DNA from: Proteobacteria bacterium UBA1847 | GTDB taxonomy: Bacteria > Pseudomonadota > Gammaproteobacteria > Steroidobacterales > Woeseiaceae | Direction: 5' to 3' | Assembly: GCA_002338605.1 (NCBI GenBank) | Contig: DDIP01000370.1 | Coordinates: forward strand, 1-38,826 | Length of the DNA stretch: 38,826 nucleotides | In this document: positions 1 through 8,235 of the stretch, in pieces | Layout: the number at the start of each line of letters is the position of its first letter | How positions within the stretch are numbered: the first letter of the stretch is position 1 | The notes under the pieces: model-generated | What the model was told of the DNA's origin: nothing | Database searches by the model: none | The model's input: only the letters and a program-made list of their open reading frames with translations | Position numbers and translations under genes: made by a program

Positions 1-1
1 G

Positions 2-229
2 CGGCGAGTCATTCGTCAGAATATCGCGTGGGCGATCGCTTACAACCTGGCGGCTGTACCGTTGGCTGCCACGGGTATTCTGGCGCCGTGGATGGCAGCG
101 CGTGGCATGTCGGTGAGCTCGCTCATCGTCGTACTCAATGCGTTGCGCCTGCATCGCTACGGCCAGGCGCCACGAAAGACTGCGTCGCTGCCGGTTGAAT
201 CAACGCTATCGGAAAATGCCGCAACATGA
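2..229 (+). CDS. ccoI: Cu+-transporting P-type ATPase CcoI, C-terminal end (partial)
   Basis: This is the 3' end of a gene that begins before the window. The 75 visible residues include the stretch RQNIAWAIAYNLAAVPLAA followed by a hydrophobic segment and LIVVLNALRL, the typical last two membrane helices of heavy-metal P1B-type ATPases (CopA/CcoI). In this family the protein exports copper across the inner membrane for maturation of the CuB centre of cbb3 cytochrome oxidase. The call CcoI rather than a general copper exporter rests on the neighbour: ccoS follows with an ATGA overlap (start 226, stop 227-229), as in ccoGHIS operons. The catalytic DKTG region lies outside the window, so activity cannot be judged. 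Confidence 0.88.
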   Translation, partial: RRVIRQNIAWAIAYNLAAVPLAATGILAPWMAARGMSVSSLIVVLNALRLHRYGQAPRKTASLPVESTLSENAAT

Positions 230-429
230 GCATCCTGTTCCTGCTGATACCGCTCGGTCTGTTACTGCTGGGTTTCGCGATCTGGGCATTTTTCTGGGCG
301 GTCGGTGCAGGGCAATTCGATGATCTGGATACACCGGCATGGAGCGTCGTGATGGATGACGACAGCGCGCCTAAGAAACGTGCCGGCGAGCACACCGACA
401 GCCAGTCGAAAACAGAAAGCCCGGAATGA
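226..429 (+). CDS. ccoS: cbb3-type cytochrome oxidase assembly protein CcoS
   Basis: A 67-residue protein with one N-terminal membrane helix (about residues 2-27, rich in Leu/Ile/Phe/Trp) followed by GAGQFDDLDTPA, the conserved core of the CcoS family, and a short polar tail. CcoS is needed to mature cbb3-type oxidase, together with the copper ATPase CcoI, probably for cofactor insertion into CcoN. The start is fixed by the ATGA overlap with the upstream ccoI stop; the stop in turn overlaps the next gene by ATGA (426-429). Three genes joined by 4-base overlaps strongly suggest one translationally coupled operon. Confidence 0.93.
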   Translation: MSILFLLIPLGLLLLGFAIWAFFWAVGAGQFDDLDTPAWSVVMDDDSAPKKRAGEHTDSQSKTESPE

Positions 430-1163
430 CAGGTGCCTTGATTGCGGCCGCTTTTGCCGCGGGCTTCTTTGGCAGTACGCACTGCATCGCGATGTGCGGA
501 GCGATCGTATTGTTGTTTGAGGGCCAGAATTCAGCGATTGGCGGACGCACACTGAAACGACTTGCCTACAACGCCGGGCGCATGCTGTTTTACGTCACGC
601 TTGGCGTAATCGCAGGCGCATCGGGTGCCTTGCTGATGTCCGGGTTTGCGCAGGGTCTGAACGTACTGCGTATTGCCGCCAGCATCCTTATCATACTGCT
701 CGGCTTCAACCTGGCGCTCGACTGGCAGGCACTTCGATTTGTCGAAGTGGCTGGCGCATCACTGTGGAAGCGCCTGTCACCCCTTGCGCGCCACGTCCTG
801 CCTATCCGCTCCACGGGTGCCGCGATCGGTGCCGGCTTTCTGTGGGGAGCGCTTCCCTGCGGTCTTGTCTACAGCGCTGTCGCCCTTGCCGCAACCGGAG
901 GAAGCGCGCTGTCCGGCGGCGGCGTCATGTTCGCATTCTGGCTGGGAACCTTACCGGCATTGCTGCTGGCAGGCGCGTCGGCTGAGCGCCTGAATCGCTG
1001 GAAAGCACGCCCCCAATATCGACGGGTTGCCGGGGCCATCATGATCGCGTTTGGCCTGATCGCATTGAGCGTGCCGTTGCTTCATACAGGCGGTGACGGA
1101 GACGAGACCCATCATCATTCGTCAGCGATGCATGCGCAGCCCGTTGTCAATTCGTCGCTCTAA
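426..1163 (+). CDS. TauE/SafE-family membrane protein of the cbb3 maturation cluster
   Basis: A 245-residue polytopic membrane protein with about six hydrophobic segments. The N-terminus carries FFGSTHCIAMCGAIV, matching the HCxxMCG signature of the COG2836 branch of the TauE/SafE family, which commonly lies directly after ccoS. The function is not settled; the paired Cys/His in the first helix and the cbb3 context suggest handling of a metal or thiol compound. The extreme C-terminus is His-rich (DGDETHHHSSAMH, about residues 223-235), which could bind metal in the soluble tail. Translationally coupled to ccoS by an ATGA overlap. An fnr-type regulator often follows such clusters but is absent here; a gene remnant and radC come next. 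Confidence 0.85.
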   Translation: MTGALIAAAFAAGFFGSTHCIAMCGAIVLLFEGQNSAIGGRTLKRLAYNAGRMLFYVTLGVIAGASGALLMSGFAQGLNVLRIAASILIILLGFNLALDWQALRFVEVAGASLWKRLSPLARHVLPIRSTGAAIGAGFLWGALPCGLVYSAVALAATGGSALSGGGVMFAFWLGTLPALLLAGASAERLNRWKARPQYRRVAGAIMIAFGLIALSVPLLHTGGDGDETHHHSSAMHAQPVVNSSL

Positions 1164-1166
1164 GAT

Positions 1167-1312
1167 AAGGAGGCAGCCATCAACTGGGCGCAGTTGGCGC
1201 AATCGCCGTTATCCTGTCGCTTAATTTACGTGGTGGTTCAGATTCGCCAGAACACGCAGCAATTTTCGCGCAGTGTCGAGGCAAATCAGCTTGCGACTTT
1301 TGAACGCAAGTG
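1167..1312 (+). pseudogene. Remnant of the 5' end of a small membrane-anchored protein gene
   Basis: A strong Shine-Dalgarno sequence AAGGAGG (1167-1173) is followed at the expected distance by ATC (1179) rather than ATG. The same frame reads INWAQL, loses frame near 1195 and regains it near 1223. Reading the shifted frame between those points gives GAIAVILSL, a convincing membrane helix, which then joins IYVVVQIRQNT, a stretch I associate with small membrane-anchored hypothetical proteins of marine gammaproteobacteria. The simplest reading is a decayed gene start with a lost start codon and two compensating one-base indels. Similarity fades around 1312, before the radC domain. The family assignment is from memory; the frame argument is direct. 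Confidence 0.5.
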
Positions 1313-1430
1313 GGTTCCGTTGATTACGCTCCATCTCAACGAGAAACAGGACATTCTCGATCCCTATTTGGGACATCCGGGGCAAATTGAGGAATTGCGG
1401 CGTAGCCGCAAGCCCGGGCACGATGGCACG

Positions 1431-2054
1431 GTGAAAAACGTCTCCGACACGGAAAGTAGCGATGTTGAATTGCTGACAACAATCATCGCCGGCGGCAATG
1501 CCAGGGCGAGGCAGACAGCCACTCAACTCCTGCAGCAGTTTGGCAGCCTGAGGGCCTTGCTGCACGCCAGCGATACCGAGTTGTCCCGCATCGACGGCCT
1601 GGGTCGCGCTCGCCTGCAACGCCTGCGTGCGCTGCCCATCCTGGCGCGTCGCTATTTCGAAGAATCTTTGCCGTGCGGGGTGACGATTCGTAGCCCGTCA
1701 GACACGGAGTCCTTTCTGAAGGCCCGCATGCAGCATCTCGGTCACGAGCTGTTTTGCTGCCTCTACCTCGATAACCGGCATCGCGTATTGCGCTTCGATG
1801 AACTTTTTCGAGGCACCATAGACGGCACCAGCGTCTACCCGCGTGAGGTCGTAAAAGAGGCTTTGAGTGTGAATGCCGCGGCTGTAATACTTGCGCACAA
1901 TCATCCATCCGGGGTCGCCGAGCCCAGCCAGGCCGACGAGCGCATAACCTTACGCCTTAAATCCGCCCTCGAACTGGTCGACATTCGACTTCTGGATCAC
2001 CTGATCGTCGGAAACGGCGCCGCGACGTCACTTGCAAGCCGCGGACTATTGTAA
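1431..2054 (+). CDS. radC: RadC family JAB/MPN-domain protein
   Basis: From the GTG at 1431 the product is 207 residues. An N-terminal helix-hairpin-helix-like region (SSDVELL ... FGSLRALL ... [15 protein letters not shown]) precedes a C-terminal JAB1/MPN metalloprotease-like domain with the motif [16 protein letters not shown] (H-x-H-P-S and the distal Asp), so the predicted zinc ligands are intact. RadC proteins are widespread; their role in repair or recombination is poorly defined and the old radC102 phenotype was traced to recG. The order radC-rpmB-rpmG-mutM is conserved in gammaproteobacteria. The frame stays open upstream to the previous stop, but that part is a remnant of another gene, and the usual first ~15 residues of RadC are missing. 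The exact start is uncertain: the ribosome site before 1431 is weak, and a longer product from an upstream TTG (1194) cannot be excluded. Confidence 0.82.
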   Translation: MKNVSDTESSDVELLTTIIAGGNARARQTATQLLQQFGSLRALLHASDTELSRIDGLGRARLQRLRALPILARRYFEESLPCGVTIRSPSDTESFLKARMQHLGHELFCCLYLDNRHRVLRFDELFRGTIDGTSVYPREVVKEALSVNAAAVILAHNHPSGVAEPSQADERITLRLKSALELVDIRLLDHLIVGNGAATSLASRGLL

Positions 2055-2081
2055 AGTCATGGGGGAAAATGGCGCCGGGCC

Positions 2082-2110
2082 TTGAATTGCACCGGATTCG
2101 CTGGTATAAA
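2082..2110 (+). promoter_or_regulatory. Sigma70-type promoter for rpmB-rpmG
   Basis: TTGAAT (2082-2087) and TATAAA (2105-2110) are separated by exactly 17 bases, a close match to the sigma70 consensus. Transcription would begin near 2117, giving a leader of about 50 bases before rpmB. It lies in the 113-base gap after radC, so the ribosomal protein genes can be expressed apart from radC. Confidence 0.62.
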
Positions 2111-2121
2111 GTTCCGCTCTC

Positions 2122-2140
2122 TGCCCGTCTGTCACGGGCA
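2122..2140 (+). promoter_or_regulatory. Hairpin in the rpmB leader
   Basis: TGCCCGT (2122-2128) pairs perfectly with ACGGGCA (2134-2140) across a 5-base loop, directly after the predicted transcription start and followed by CTTTT. It could be a 5' stabilising stem, a site for ribosomal-protein feedback, or an early attenuator. The function is inferred from position only. Confidence 0.4.
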
Positions 2141-2167
2141 ACTTTTAGCAAAATCAGAGACTTACCC

Positions 2168-2404
2168 ATGTCCAAGGTATGCCAGGTGACGGGGAAACGG
2201 CCGCAAACGGGCAATAACGTTTCTCACGCACACAATAAAACTCGTCGTCGCTTCCTGCCGAATCTGCAGAGCAAGCGTTTTTGGGTCGAATCCGAAAAGC
2301 GTTTCGTTCGCCTGCGCATTTCGCACAAGGGCCTCAGAATCATCGACAAGCACGGTATCGAGAAAGTACTCGTTGACCTTCGTGCTGCCGGTCATCGCGT
2401 TTAA
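2168..2404 (+). CDS. rpmB: 50S ribosomal protein L28
   Basis: A 78-residue basic protein beginning [24 protein letters not shown], the textbook L28 N-terminus (CQVTGK, GNxxSHAxxxTRRRFxPN), with the conserved [10 protein letters not shown] region towards the end. The normal 78-residue length fixes the ATG at 2168; reading further upstream adds untypical sequence that overlaps the promoter. rpmG follows after 17 bases. L28 is a component of the large ribosomal subunit. No second copy and no zinc-ribbon variant is seen here. Confidence 0.97.
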   Translation: MSKVCQVTGKRPQTGNNVSHAHNKTRRRFLPNLQSKRFWVESEKRFVRLRISHKGLRIIDKHGIEKVLVDLRAAGHRV

Positions 2405-2421
2405 TCGCCGGAGTAAGAGCC

Positions 2422-2577
2422 ATGCGTGACAAAATCAAACTCGTGTCCAGTGCCGGAACCGGCCACTACTACACAGTGACCAAGAACAAACGCCTGCATC
2501 CGGAAAAGATGGAGACCAAAAAGTACGACCCGACTATTCGGCAACACGTACTTTATAAAGAAGCGAAGATCAAATAA
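2422..2577 (+). CDS. rpmG: 50S ribosomal protein L33
   Basis: A short gene of 51 codons: [18 protein letters not shown], then [17 protein letters not shown] and a basic C-terminus, a full-length proteobacterial L33. This is the form without the CxxC zinc ribbon. A clear ribosome site (GGAGTAAGAG) lies ahead of the ATG. The gene forms a two-gene unit with rpmB and is followed immediately by an intrinsic terminator. Confidence 0.97.
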   Translation: MRDKIKLVSSAGTGHYYTVTKNKRLHPEKMETKKYDPTIRQHVLYKEAKIK

Positions 2578-2607
2578 AAAAAGCCCGGTTTAACCGGGCT
2601 TTTTTTG
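2578..2607 (+). terminator. Intrinsic terminator after rpmBG
   Basis: AGCCCGG (2582-2588) and CCGGGCT (2594-2600) form a GC-rich stem, extendable by TT/AA, with a run of seven T at 2600-2606. An A-run precedes the stem, so it could also act on the opposite strand. mutM starts only 16 bases later and so probably depends on read-through or a promoter within this stretch. Confidence 0.93.
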
Positions 2608-2622
2608 GCGCCACAATGCGGT

Positions 2623-3435
2623 ATGCCCGAGCTACCTGAAGTTGAGACAAGTCGACGAGGCATCGCGCCACACATCGTCGATTCCACCGTTACCGTTGTC
2701 GTCGTTCGCAACCGCCGATTGCGGTGGCCAATATCGAGGTCGGTCGAGCGCCATCTTCAGGGCTCAGTCGTCAAAGCCGTCGACCGTCGCGCCAAGTACC
2801 TGCTGATCCGTACCGCCGAGGGTGCGGCTATCCTGCACCTCGGCATGTCCGGCAGCGTTTGTATCGTTGATCGCCATACACCGGCTGGTGTGCACGATCA
2901 TGTCGACATTGAGTTCGACTCCGGCAAAGTGCTGCGATTCCGTGATCCGCGCCGCTTCGGATCACTCCATTGGAGCAGGAACCCACTCGCGCACAAGCTC
3001 TTGAAAGCCCTGGGGCCGGAACCGCTGGGCGACGAGTTTGACGGCCACTACCTGTGGCAGCGCTCGCGCGGCCGGCGCGTCAGCATCAAGCAGTTCATTA
3101 TGAATGCTCAGGTTGTTGTCGGTGTCGGCAACATCTACGCCAGTGAGGCGCTCTATTCTGCCGGTATCAACCCGCGTCGTGCAGCGGGGCGCATCAGCTT
3201 GCAACGCTACGAGCGGCTTTCAGCCGCGATCAGGGAGGTACTGGCAGAGGCCATCAGAGCCGGTGGTACGACATTGCGCGACTTCTACGGCGGTGACGGC
3301 GAAGCCGGCTACTTCCAGCAGCAACTGGAGGTCTACGGCCGGCACGGCAAACCGTGCCGGGCTTGCGATACGCCAATTACCGCGATCGTCCAGGGCCAGC
3401 GCTCCACGTATTACTGCAAGCGGTGCCAGACCTGA
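2623..3435 (+). CDS. mutM: Formamidopyrimidine-DNA glycosylase (Fpg/MutM)
   Basis: A 270-residue base-excision repair enzyme that removes 8-oxoguanine and formamidopyrimidines and cuts the abasic strand by beta/delta elimination. The start at 2623 gives MPELPEVETS; after Met removal Pro is the catalytic N-terminal nucleophile followed by the essential Glu, so upstream in-frame starts can be excluded. K58 (RRAKY) matches the conserved Lys. The helix-two-turn-helix region has VVVGVGNIYASEAL. The C-terminal zinc finger is complete: C245, C248, C265, C268 with R260 in the finger loop. Its position after rpmBG and facing coaD is the conserved gammaproteobacterial arrangement. Confidence 0.96.
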   Translation: MPELPEVETSRRGIAPHIVDSTVTVVVVRNRRLRWPISRSVERHLQGSVVKAVDRRAKYLLIRTAEGAAILHLGMSGSVCIVDRHTPAGVHDHVDIEFDSGKVLRFRDPRRFGSLHWSRNPLAHKLLKALGPEPLGDEFDGHYLWQRSRGRRVSIKQFIMNAQVVVGVGNIYASEALYSAGINPRRAAGRISLQRYERLSAAIREVLAEAIRAGGTTLRDFYGGDGEAGYFQQQLEVYGRHGKPCRACDTPITAIVQGQRSTYYCKRCQT

Positions 3436-3446
3436 ATTTTCCGTGT

Positions 3447-4543
<1,097 letters not shown>

Positions 4544-4572
4544 TTTATTGGGCCTCTGGTGAACGTATAGCG

Positions 4573-5538
4573 ATGTTTGGAAAAAAAGAAAAGCCCAACA
4601 AACCGGAAAGCTTTATCAGTCGTTTGCGCGCGCGCCTGAATCGCGGCGATAGCTGGCTAAGCTACGACCTCGCAAACCTGGTACCGGGTGGTACGATCGA
4701 CGACGATGTACTCGATGAACTCGAGTCATTGCTGGTCATGGCTGACGTCGGCGTCGAAACAACGGCTCTGATCATTGACGATCTTAAGAATAGCCTCGCG
4801 CGCAAAGAGCTGAAGGACCTTGCCGCTTTACGCGCGGGCATTGAGCACGCTGTGCTGAAAATACTGGAGCCCGTGGAGCAGTCCCTGGTGATCGACAAGC
4901 CCGAGGGGCCGTTCGTCATTTTCATGGTCGGCGTCAATGGCGCTGGCAAGACCACCACGATCGGCAAGCTCGCACGACGTTTCAGGGAGCAGGGACACTC
5001 GGTGATGCTGGCGGCAGGTGACACGTTTCGTGCCGCCGCAGTTGAGCAATTGCAGGCCTGGGGTGAACGCAATGACGTGCCGGTGATCGCACAGCAGTCG
5101 GGCGCTGACCCCGCGGCAGTTATTTTCGACGCATGGCAGGCCGCCAGGGCACGCAATATCGACGTCCTGCTGGCTGATACGGCCGGACGCCTGCAAAGCC
5201 AGTCAGGGCTGATGGATGAACTGGCCAAAATGAAACGCGTCGTCTCGCGGCATGACGAGTCCGCGCCGCACGAAACGATGCTCGTTCTGGACGCGAGCCA
5301 GGGACAGAACGCCTTGATTCAGGCGGAAAAATTTAACGAGGTTCTGGGGATCACCGGAATCGTCGTGACAAAGTTGGACGGCAGCGCCAAGGGTGGCATT
5401 CTTCTGGCTATCGCGAATCGTCTTAAGGTACCGGTACGGTTTATTGGTATTGGCGAGGCGGTTGACGATTTGCAGCCATTTAACGCAAGAGAATTTGCGA
5501 CGGCATTACTTTCGTCCGGTGACAGGAACTCACCATAG
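4573..5538 (+). CDS. ftsY: Signal recognition particle receptor FtsY (short form)
   Basis: A 321-residue SRP receptor GTPase that docks ribosome-SRP complexes at the inner membrane. The N domain is followed by the G domain: P-loop GVNGAGKTTT (120-129), DTFRAAA, DTAGR, TKLDG and the C-terminal GIGE..DDLQPF motif. The long acidic A domain of enterobacterial FtsY is missing; only a short basic start (MFGKKEKPNK) precedes the NG core, which may serve as the membrane-binding helix. The stop is directly followed by the ftsE ATG, so ftsYEX form one unit. Confidence 0.96.
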   Translation: MFGKKEKPNKPESFISRLRARLNRGDSWLSYDLANLVPGGTIDDDVLDELESLLVMADVGVETTALIIDDLKNSLARKELKDLAALRAGIEHAVLKILEPVEQSLVIDKPEGPFVIFMVGVNGAGKTTTIGKLARRFREQGHSVMLAAGDTFRAAAVEQLQAWGERNDVPVIAQQSGADPAAVIFDAWQAARARNIDVLLADTAGRLQSQSGLMDELAKMKRVVSRHDESAPHETMLVLDASQGQNALIQAEKFNEVLGITGIVVTKLDGSAKGGILLAIANRLKVPVRFIGIGEAVDDLQPFNAREFATALLSSGDRNSP

Positions 5539-6219
5539 ATGATTCATCTCGATAACGTGACCAAGCGTTTTCCGGGTGGCCAGGAAGCCATTTCCGGACT
5601 CACAATGACGGTCGAACGAGGCGAAATGGTTTTCGTTACAGGTCACTCGGGCGCAGGCAAGAGCACCTTGCTGCGACTGATTGCACTCATCGATCGTCCA
5701 ACCAGCGGCCAGGTCATCGTTGATAATCAGAACACTCAGCGCGTCAAGCGCCGCAAGATACCTGCCTACCGACGACAGATCGGCATGGTGTTCCAGGATC
5801 ACAAATTGCTGTATGACCGTCCGGTTTTTGACAACGTTGCCTTGCCCCTGATTATCGCCGGCGTCAGTCATCGAGACGCCGGACGTCGGGTCCGGGCCGC
5901 GCTAGACCAGGTCGGACTACTGCACAAGGAAAAGCAGAGTCCGCAAACGCTTTCTGCAGGCGAACAGCAGCGTATCGGTATCGCGCGCGCGATTGTAACT
6001 CGTCCAAAACTTTTGATTGCCGATGAACCGACCGGCAACCTTGATCCCGACCTGTCGCTGGAAGTCATGCGCATATTTCGACGCTTCAACGAAGTGGGCG
6101 TCACGTTGCTGATCGCCAGCCATGACATCGCGCTGATCGACCGACTGGGTTGCCGGCGCATCGAACTCGAAGACGGCAGGCTCCAGGCAGAAAAGGACGA
6201 GGCTGAACTATGGCATTGA
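5539..6219 (+). CDS. ftsE: Cell division ATP-binding protein FtsE
   Basis: A 226-residue ABC ATPase that works with FtsX at the septum to drive amidase activation through periplasmic activators such as EnvC. Walker A GHSGAGKST (35-43), Q-loop VFQDHKLL, signature LSAGEQQRIGIARA, Walker B LLIADEPTGNLD and switch His (ASHD) are all intact. It starts with no gap after ftsY and its last codons overlap ftsX by 10 bases. Confidence 0.96.
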   Translation: MIHLDNVTKRFPGGQEAISGLTMTVERGEMVFVTGHSGAGKSTLLRLIALIDRPTSGQVIVDNQNTQRVKRRKIPAYRRQIGMVFQDHKLLYDRPVFDNVALPLIIAGVSHRDAGRRVRAALDQVGLLHKEKQSPQTLSAGEQQRIGIARAIVTRPKLLIADEPTGNLDPDLSLEVMRIFRRFNEVGVTLLIASHDIALIDRLGCRRIELEDGRLQAEKDEAELWH

Positions 6220-7175
6220 CAAGAAATGCCGATGCCGTCGCACCGGTCCGATCATCGGGTGCTTTCACCACCTGGCTGACACGCCATGCGAGTACGTCCC
6301 TGGGTGCGCTGGGGAGATTGTCGAGGCAGCCCTTCGCCAGCCTGATGATCGTGCTGGTCATTGCCGTCACGCTGGCACTGCCCGCCGCAATCAATGTGAT
6401 CGTCAAGAACGTGCAATCCGTCAGTGGAAGCTGGAACAACGCGCTCGATTTTTCGGTGTATCTAAAGAAAGAATTGTCAGTCAGTGAAGCCGAAGGTCTC
6501 GCTCAGCTCATCGACCAGCGCGCTGACGTCGAGTCAGTCACATTGATTACCGCAGACGAAGCACTGGCCGAATTCAAACTGCAATCAGGGTTCGGCGCGG
6601 CACTCGACCAGCTTAGCGACAATCCCTTGCCACATGCGCTCGTCGTTCGCCCGAGCCCGGGAAACACCACTGCATCGATGATCTTGTTGCAGGAAGAGAT
6701 CGGCAATTTACCCGAGTCGGACCTGGTTCAGGTCGATACGGAATGGGTGCAACGATTTCACGCCATTCTCGACATCGTGAGGCAGGCAATTGCAATTGGC
6801 GCCGCACTGCTAGGCATCGCGATTGTCGTCGTCATCGGCAATACAATTCGCCTTGATATCGAGAATCGCCGTGAGGAAATCGAGGTCACCAAGTTGATCG
6901 GCGCAAGCAACGCTTTCGTGCGGCGGCCGTTCCTCTGGACAGGCTTCTGGTACGGTCTGCTGGGTGGCACCTTCGCGCTGCTGCTGGTCGAATATGGCCT
7001 ATTCCTGCTAAAAGGGCCGGTCACCCGGCTTGCCGGCCTTTACCAGGGCAACATCACCGTTCTGACGCTCGATGTTGCTGAATCGGCGGCGATCGTCGGC
7101 ATCGCCTGTTTTCTCGGGCTGTTCGCGTCCTGGGTCACCGCGGCTCGCCACATGTACCGGATCGAACCGCGTTGA
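6210..7175 (+). CDS. ftsX: Cell division protein FtsX
   Basis: A 321-residue integral membrane partner of FtsE. A cytosolic N-terminal part (about 1-40) leads into a first helix (LMIVLVIAVTLALPAAINVIV, split here by a short polar turn), then a periplasmic domain (about 65-190; contains DFSVYLKKELS and the PLP segment) and three further helices at the C-terminus. This is the FtsX topology; the large periplasmic loop is the region that contacts EnvC-type activators. Starts inside ftsE; followed by a 141-base gap holding the rpoH control region. Confidence 0.95.
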   Translation: MALTRNADAVAPVRSSGAFTTWLTRHASTSLGALGRLSRQPFASLMIVLVIAVTLALPAAINVIVKNVQSVSGSWNNALDFSVYLKKELSVSEAEGLAQLIDQRADVESVTLITADEALAEFKLQSGFGAALDQLSDNPLPHALVVRPSPGNTTASMILLQEEIGNLPESDLVQVDTEWVQRFHAILDIVRQAIAIGAALLGIAIVVVIGNTIRLDIENRREEIEVTKLIGASNAFVRRPFLWTGFWYGLLGGTFALLLVEYGLFLLKGPVTRLAGLYQGNITVLTLDVAESAAIVGIACFLGLFASWVTAARHMYRIEPR

Positions 7176-7195
7176 ATTGACATCAGTCCGCACCC

Positions 7196-7224
7196 TGTTA
7201 AGCTAACTATATGTTTTTTATAGT
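7196..7224 (+). promoter_or_regulatory. Possible promoter ahead of rpoH
   Basis: TATAGT (7219-7224) is a good -10 candidate, with a poor -35 (TGTTAA, 7196-7201) 17 bases upstream. A start near 7231 would place the CIRCE repeat in the 5' leader, the usual position of HrcA operators. A TTGACA (7177-7182) just after ftsX has no good -10 at 16-18 bases. The region is AT-rich, and which promoter is used cannot be settled by reading alone. Confidence 0.35.
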
Positions 7225-7261
7225 GATATAGAACATCCTGATCGGGAACCAATTGGATTTG

Positions 7262-7288
7262 TTAGCACTCTAATACCACGAGTGCTAA
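7262..7288 (+). promoter_or_regulatory. CIRCE element (HrcA operator) in the rpoH leader
   Basis: TTAGCACTC (7262-7270), a 9-base spacer, then GAGTGCTAA (7280-7288): a perfect match to the CIRCE consensus TTAGCACTC-N9-GAGTGCTAA, including the spacer length. HrcA binds this repeat and represses transcription until heat stress titrates it through GroEL. It lies 28 bases before the rpoH ATG and 15 before the ribosome site AAGGAGGG (7304-7311). In RNA it would also form a 9-bp hairpin just upstream of that site. Confidence 0.93.
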
Positions 7289-7316
7289 CATCGGCACCCA
7301 ATCAAGGAGGGAACAC

Positions 7317-8180
7317 ATGACAAGCCCGGTTCTTAAATCGAACTACGAACTTGCGCTCGCAGGCCCGGTCGGCAGTCTTGACGGTTACATCCAGGCTGTT
7401 GGCGGCATACCCGTTCTTAGCAAAACGGAAGAACAGCGATTGGCGCGCCGACTTCGTGACCACGAAGATCTTGAAGCAGCGCGTGAACTCGTCATGGCGC
7501 ACCTGCGCTTTGTGATTCATATTGCCAAGGGCTACACAGGCTATGGCCTGCCGCTGAGCGACCTGATCCAGGAAGGTAATGTTGGATTGATGAAGGCGGT
7601 CAAACGCTTTGATCCGGACTATGACGTTCGCCTGGTGTCGTTCGCCGTACACTGGATTCGTGCCGAGATTCACGAGTTTGTACTGAAGAACTGGCGCATC
7701 GTCAAAGTTGCCACGACCAAAGCACAGCGCAAGCTGTTCTTCAATCTTCGCAAGAACAAGAAGTCCCTGGCCTGGTTGTCCGACGCCGAAACGAAGGCTG
7801 TCGCCAAGGATCTTGGCGTGAAAGCTGCGGAGGTCACCGAAATGGAGAAGCGGCTGCACTCTCGGGACGCCGTTTTCGACCCGACACCGGACATCGATGA
7901 TGATCGAAACTTTACGCCCGCCGCCTATCTGCCGAGCCCGAACGCCGATCCCGCACTTCAGGTTGAAGCATCGGACTGGAACGACGACGCCTCTGATCGC
8001 TTGCACGAAGCACTGGAAGTGCTGGACGAGCGCAGCCGACGGATTCTCGACGTGCGCTGGCTTTCCGAGGACAAGATGACGCTGCACGAACTCGCCGACG
8101 AGTACGGCGTATCTGCAGAACGCATTCGGCAAATCGAGGTCAACGCGATCAAGAAACTACAGACGGCAATGGCCGCCTAG
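7317..8180 (+). CDS. rpoH: RNA polymerase heat-shock sigma factor RpoH (sigma-32)
   Basis: A 287-residue group 3-type sigma factor. Region 2 has LVMAHLRFVIHIAKGY, DLIQEGNVGLMKAVKRFDP and VRLVSFAVHWIRAEI; the RpoH-specific box QRKLFFNLR (137-145) identifies it as sigma-32 rather than RpoD or RpoS. Region 4 ends with TLHELADEYGVSAERIRQIE and KKLQ. It directs RNA polymerase to chaperone and protease genes under heat stress. Strong ribosome site AAGGAGGG 5 bases before ATG. The position after ftsX is conserved in gammaproteobacteria, but the CIRCE repeat in its leader adds predicted HrcA control. A strong terminator ends the unit. Confidence 0.97.
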   Translation: MTSPVLKSNYELALAGPVGSLDGYIQAVGGIPVLSKTEEQRLARRLRDHEDLEAARELVMAHLRFVIHIAKGYTGYGLPLSDLIQEGNVGLMKAVKRFDPDYDVRLVSFAVHWIRAEIHEFVLKNWRIVKVATTKAQRKLFFNLRKNKKSLAWLSDAETKAVAKDLGVKAAEVTEMEKRLHSRDAVFDPTPDIDDDRNFTPAAYLPSPNADPALQVEASDWNDDASDRLHEALEVLDERSRRILDVRWLSEDKMTLHELADEYGVSAERIRQIEVNAIKKLQTAMAA

Positions 8181-8200
8181 GGTTTTCCGACCGGAGTTCG

Positions 8201-8227
8201 AAGGCCGCTCATTGAGCGGCCTTTTTT
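8201..8227 (+). terminator. Intrinsic terminator after rpoH
   Basis: AAGGCCGCTC (8201-8210) pairs with GAGCGGCCTT (8214-8223) across a 3-base loop, and a T-run (8222-8227) follows. The reverse strand lacks a T-run, so it acts mainly on the plus strand. Confidence 0.94.
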
Positions 8228-8235
8228 GTGGCGAA

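Noticed and set aside
7177..7210. TTGACA after ftsX as the rpoH -35 element
   Set aside because: No reasonable -10 hexamer lies 16-18 bases downstream (AAGCTA/TAAGCT only); TATAGT further on is the better core.
7302..8132. Long minus-strand open frame opposite rpoH
   Set aside because: It mirrors rpoH almost exactly, has no family motifs and is explained by the codon bias of the real gene.
8201..8227. Bidirectional terminator shared by rpoH and the DUF3465 gene
   Set aside because: The reverse strand has TTCG rather than a T-run after the stem, so only plus-strand function is supported.
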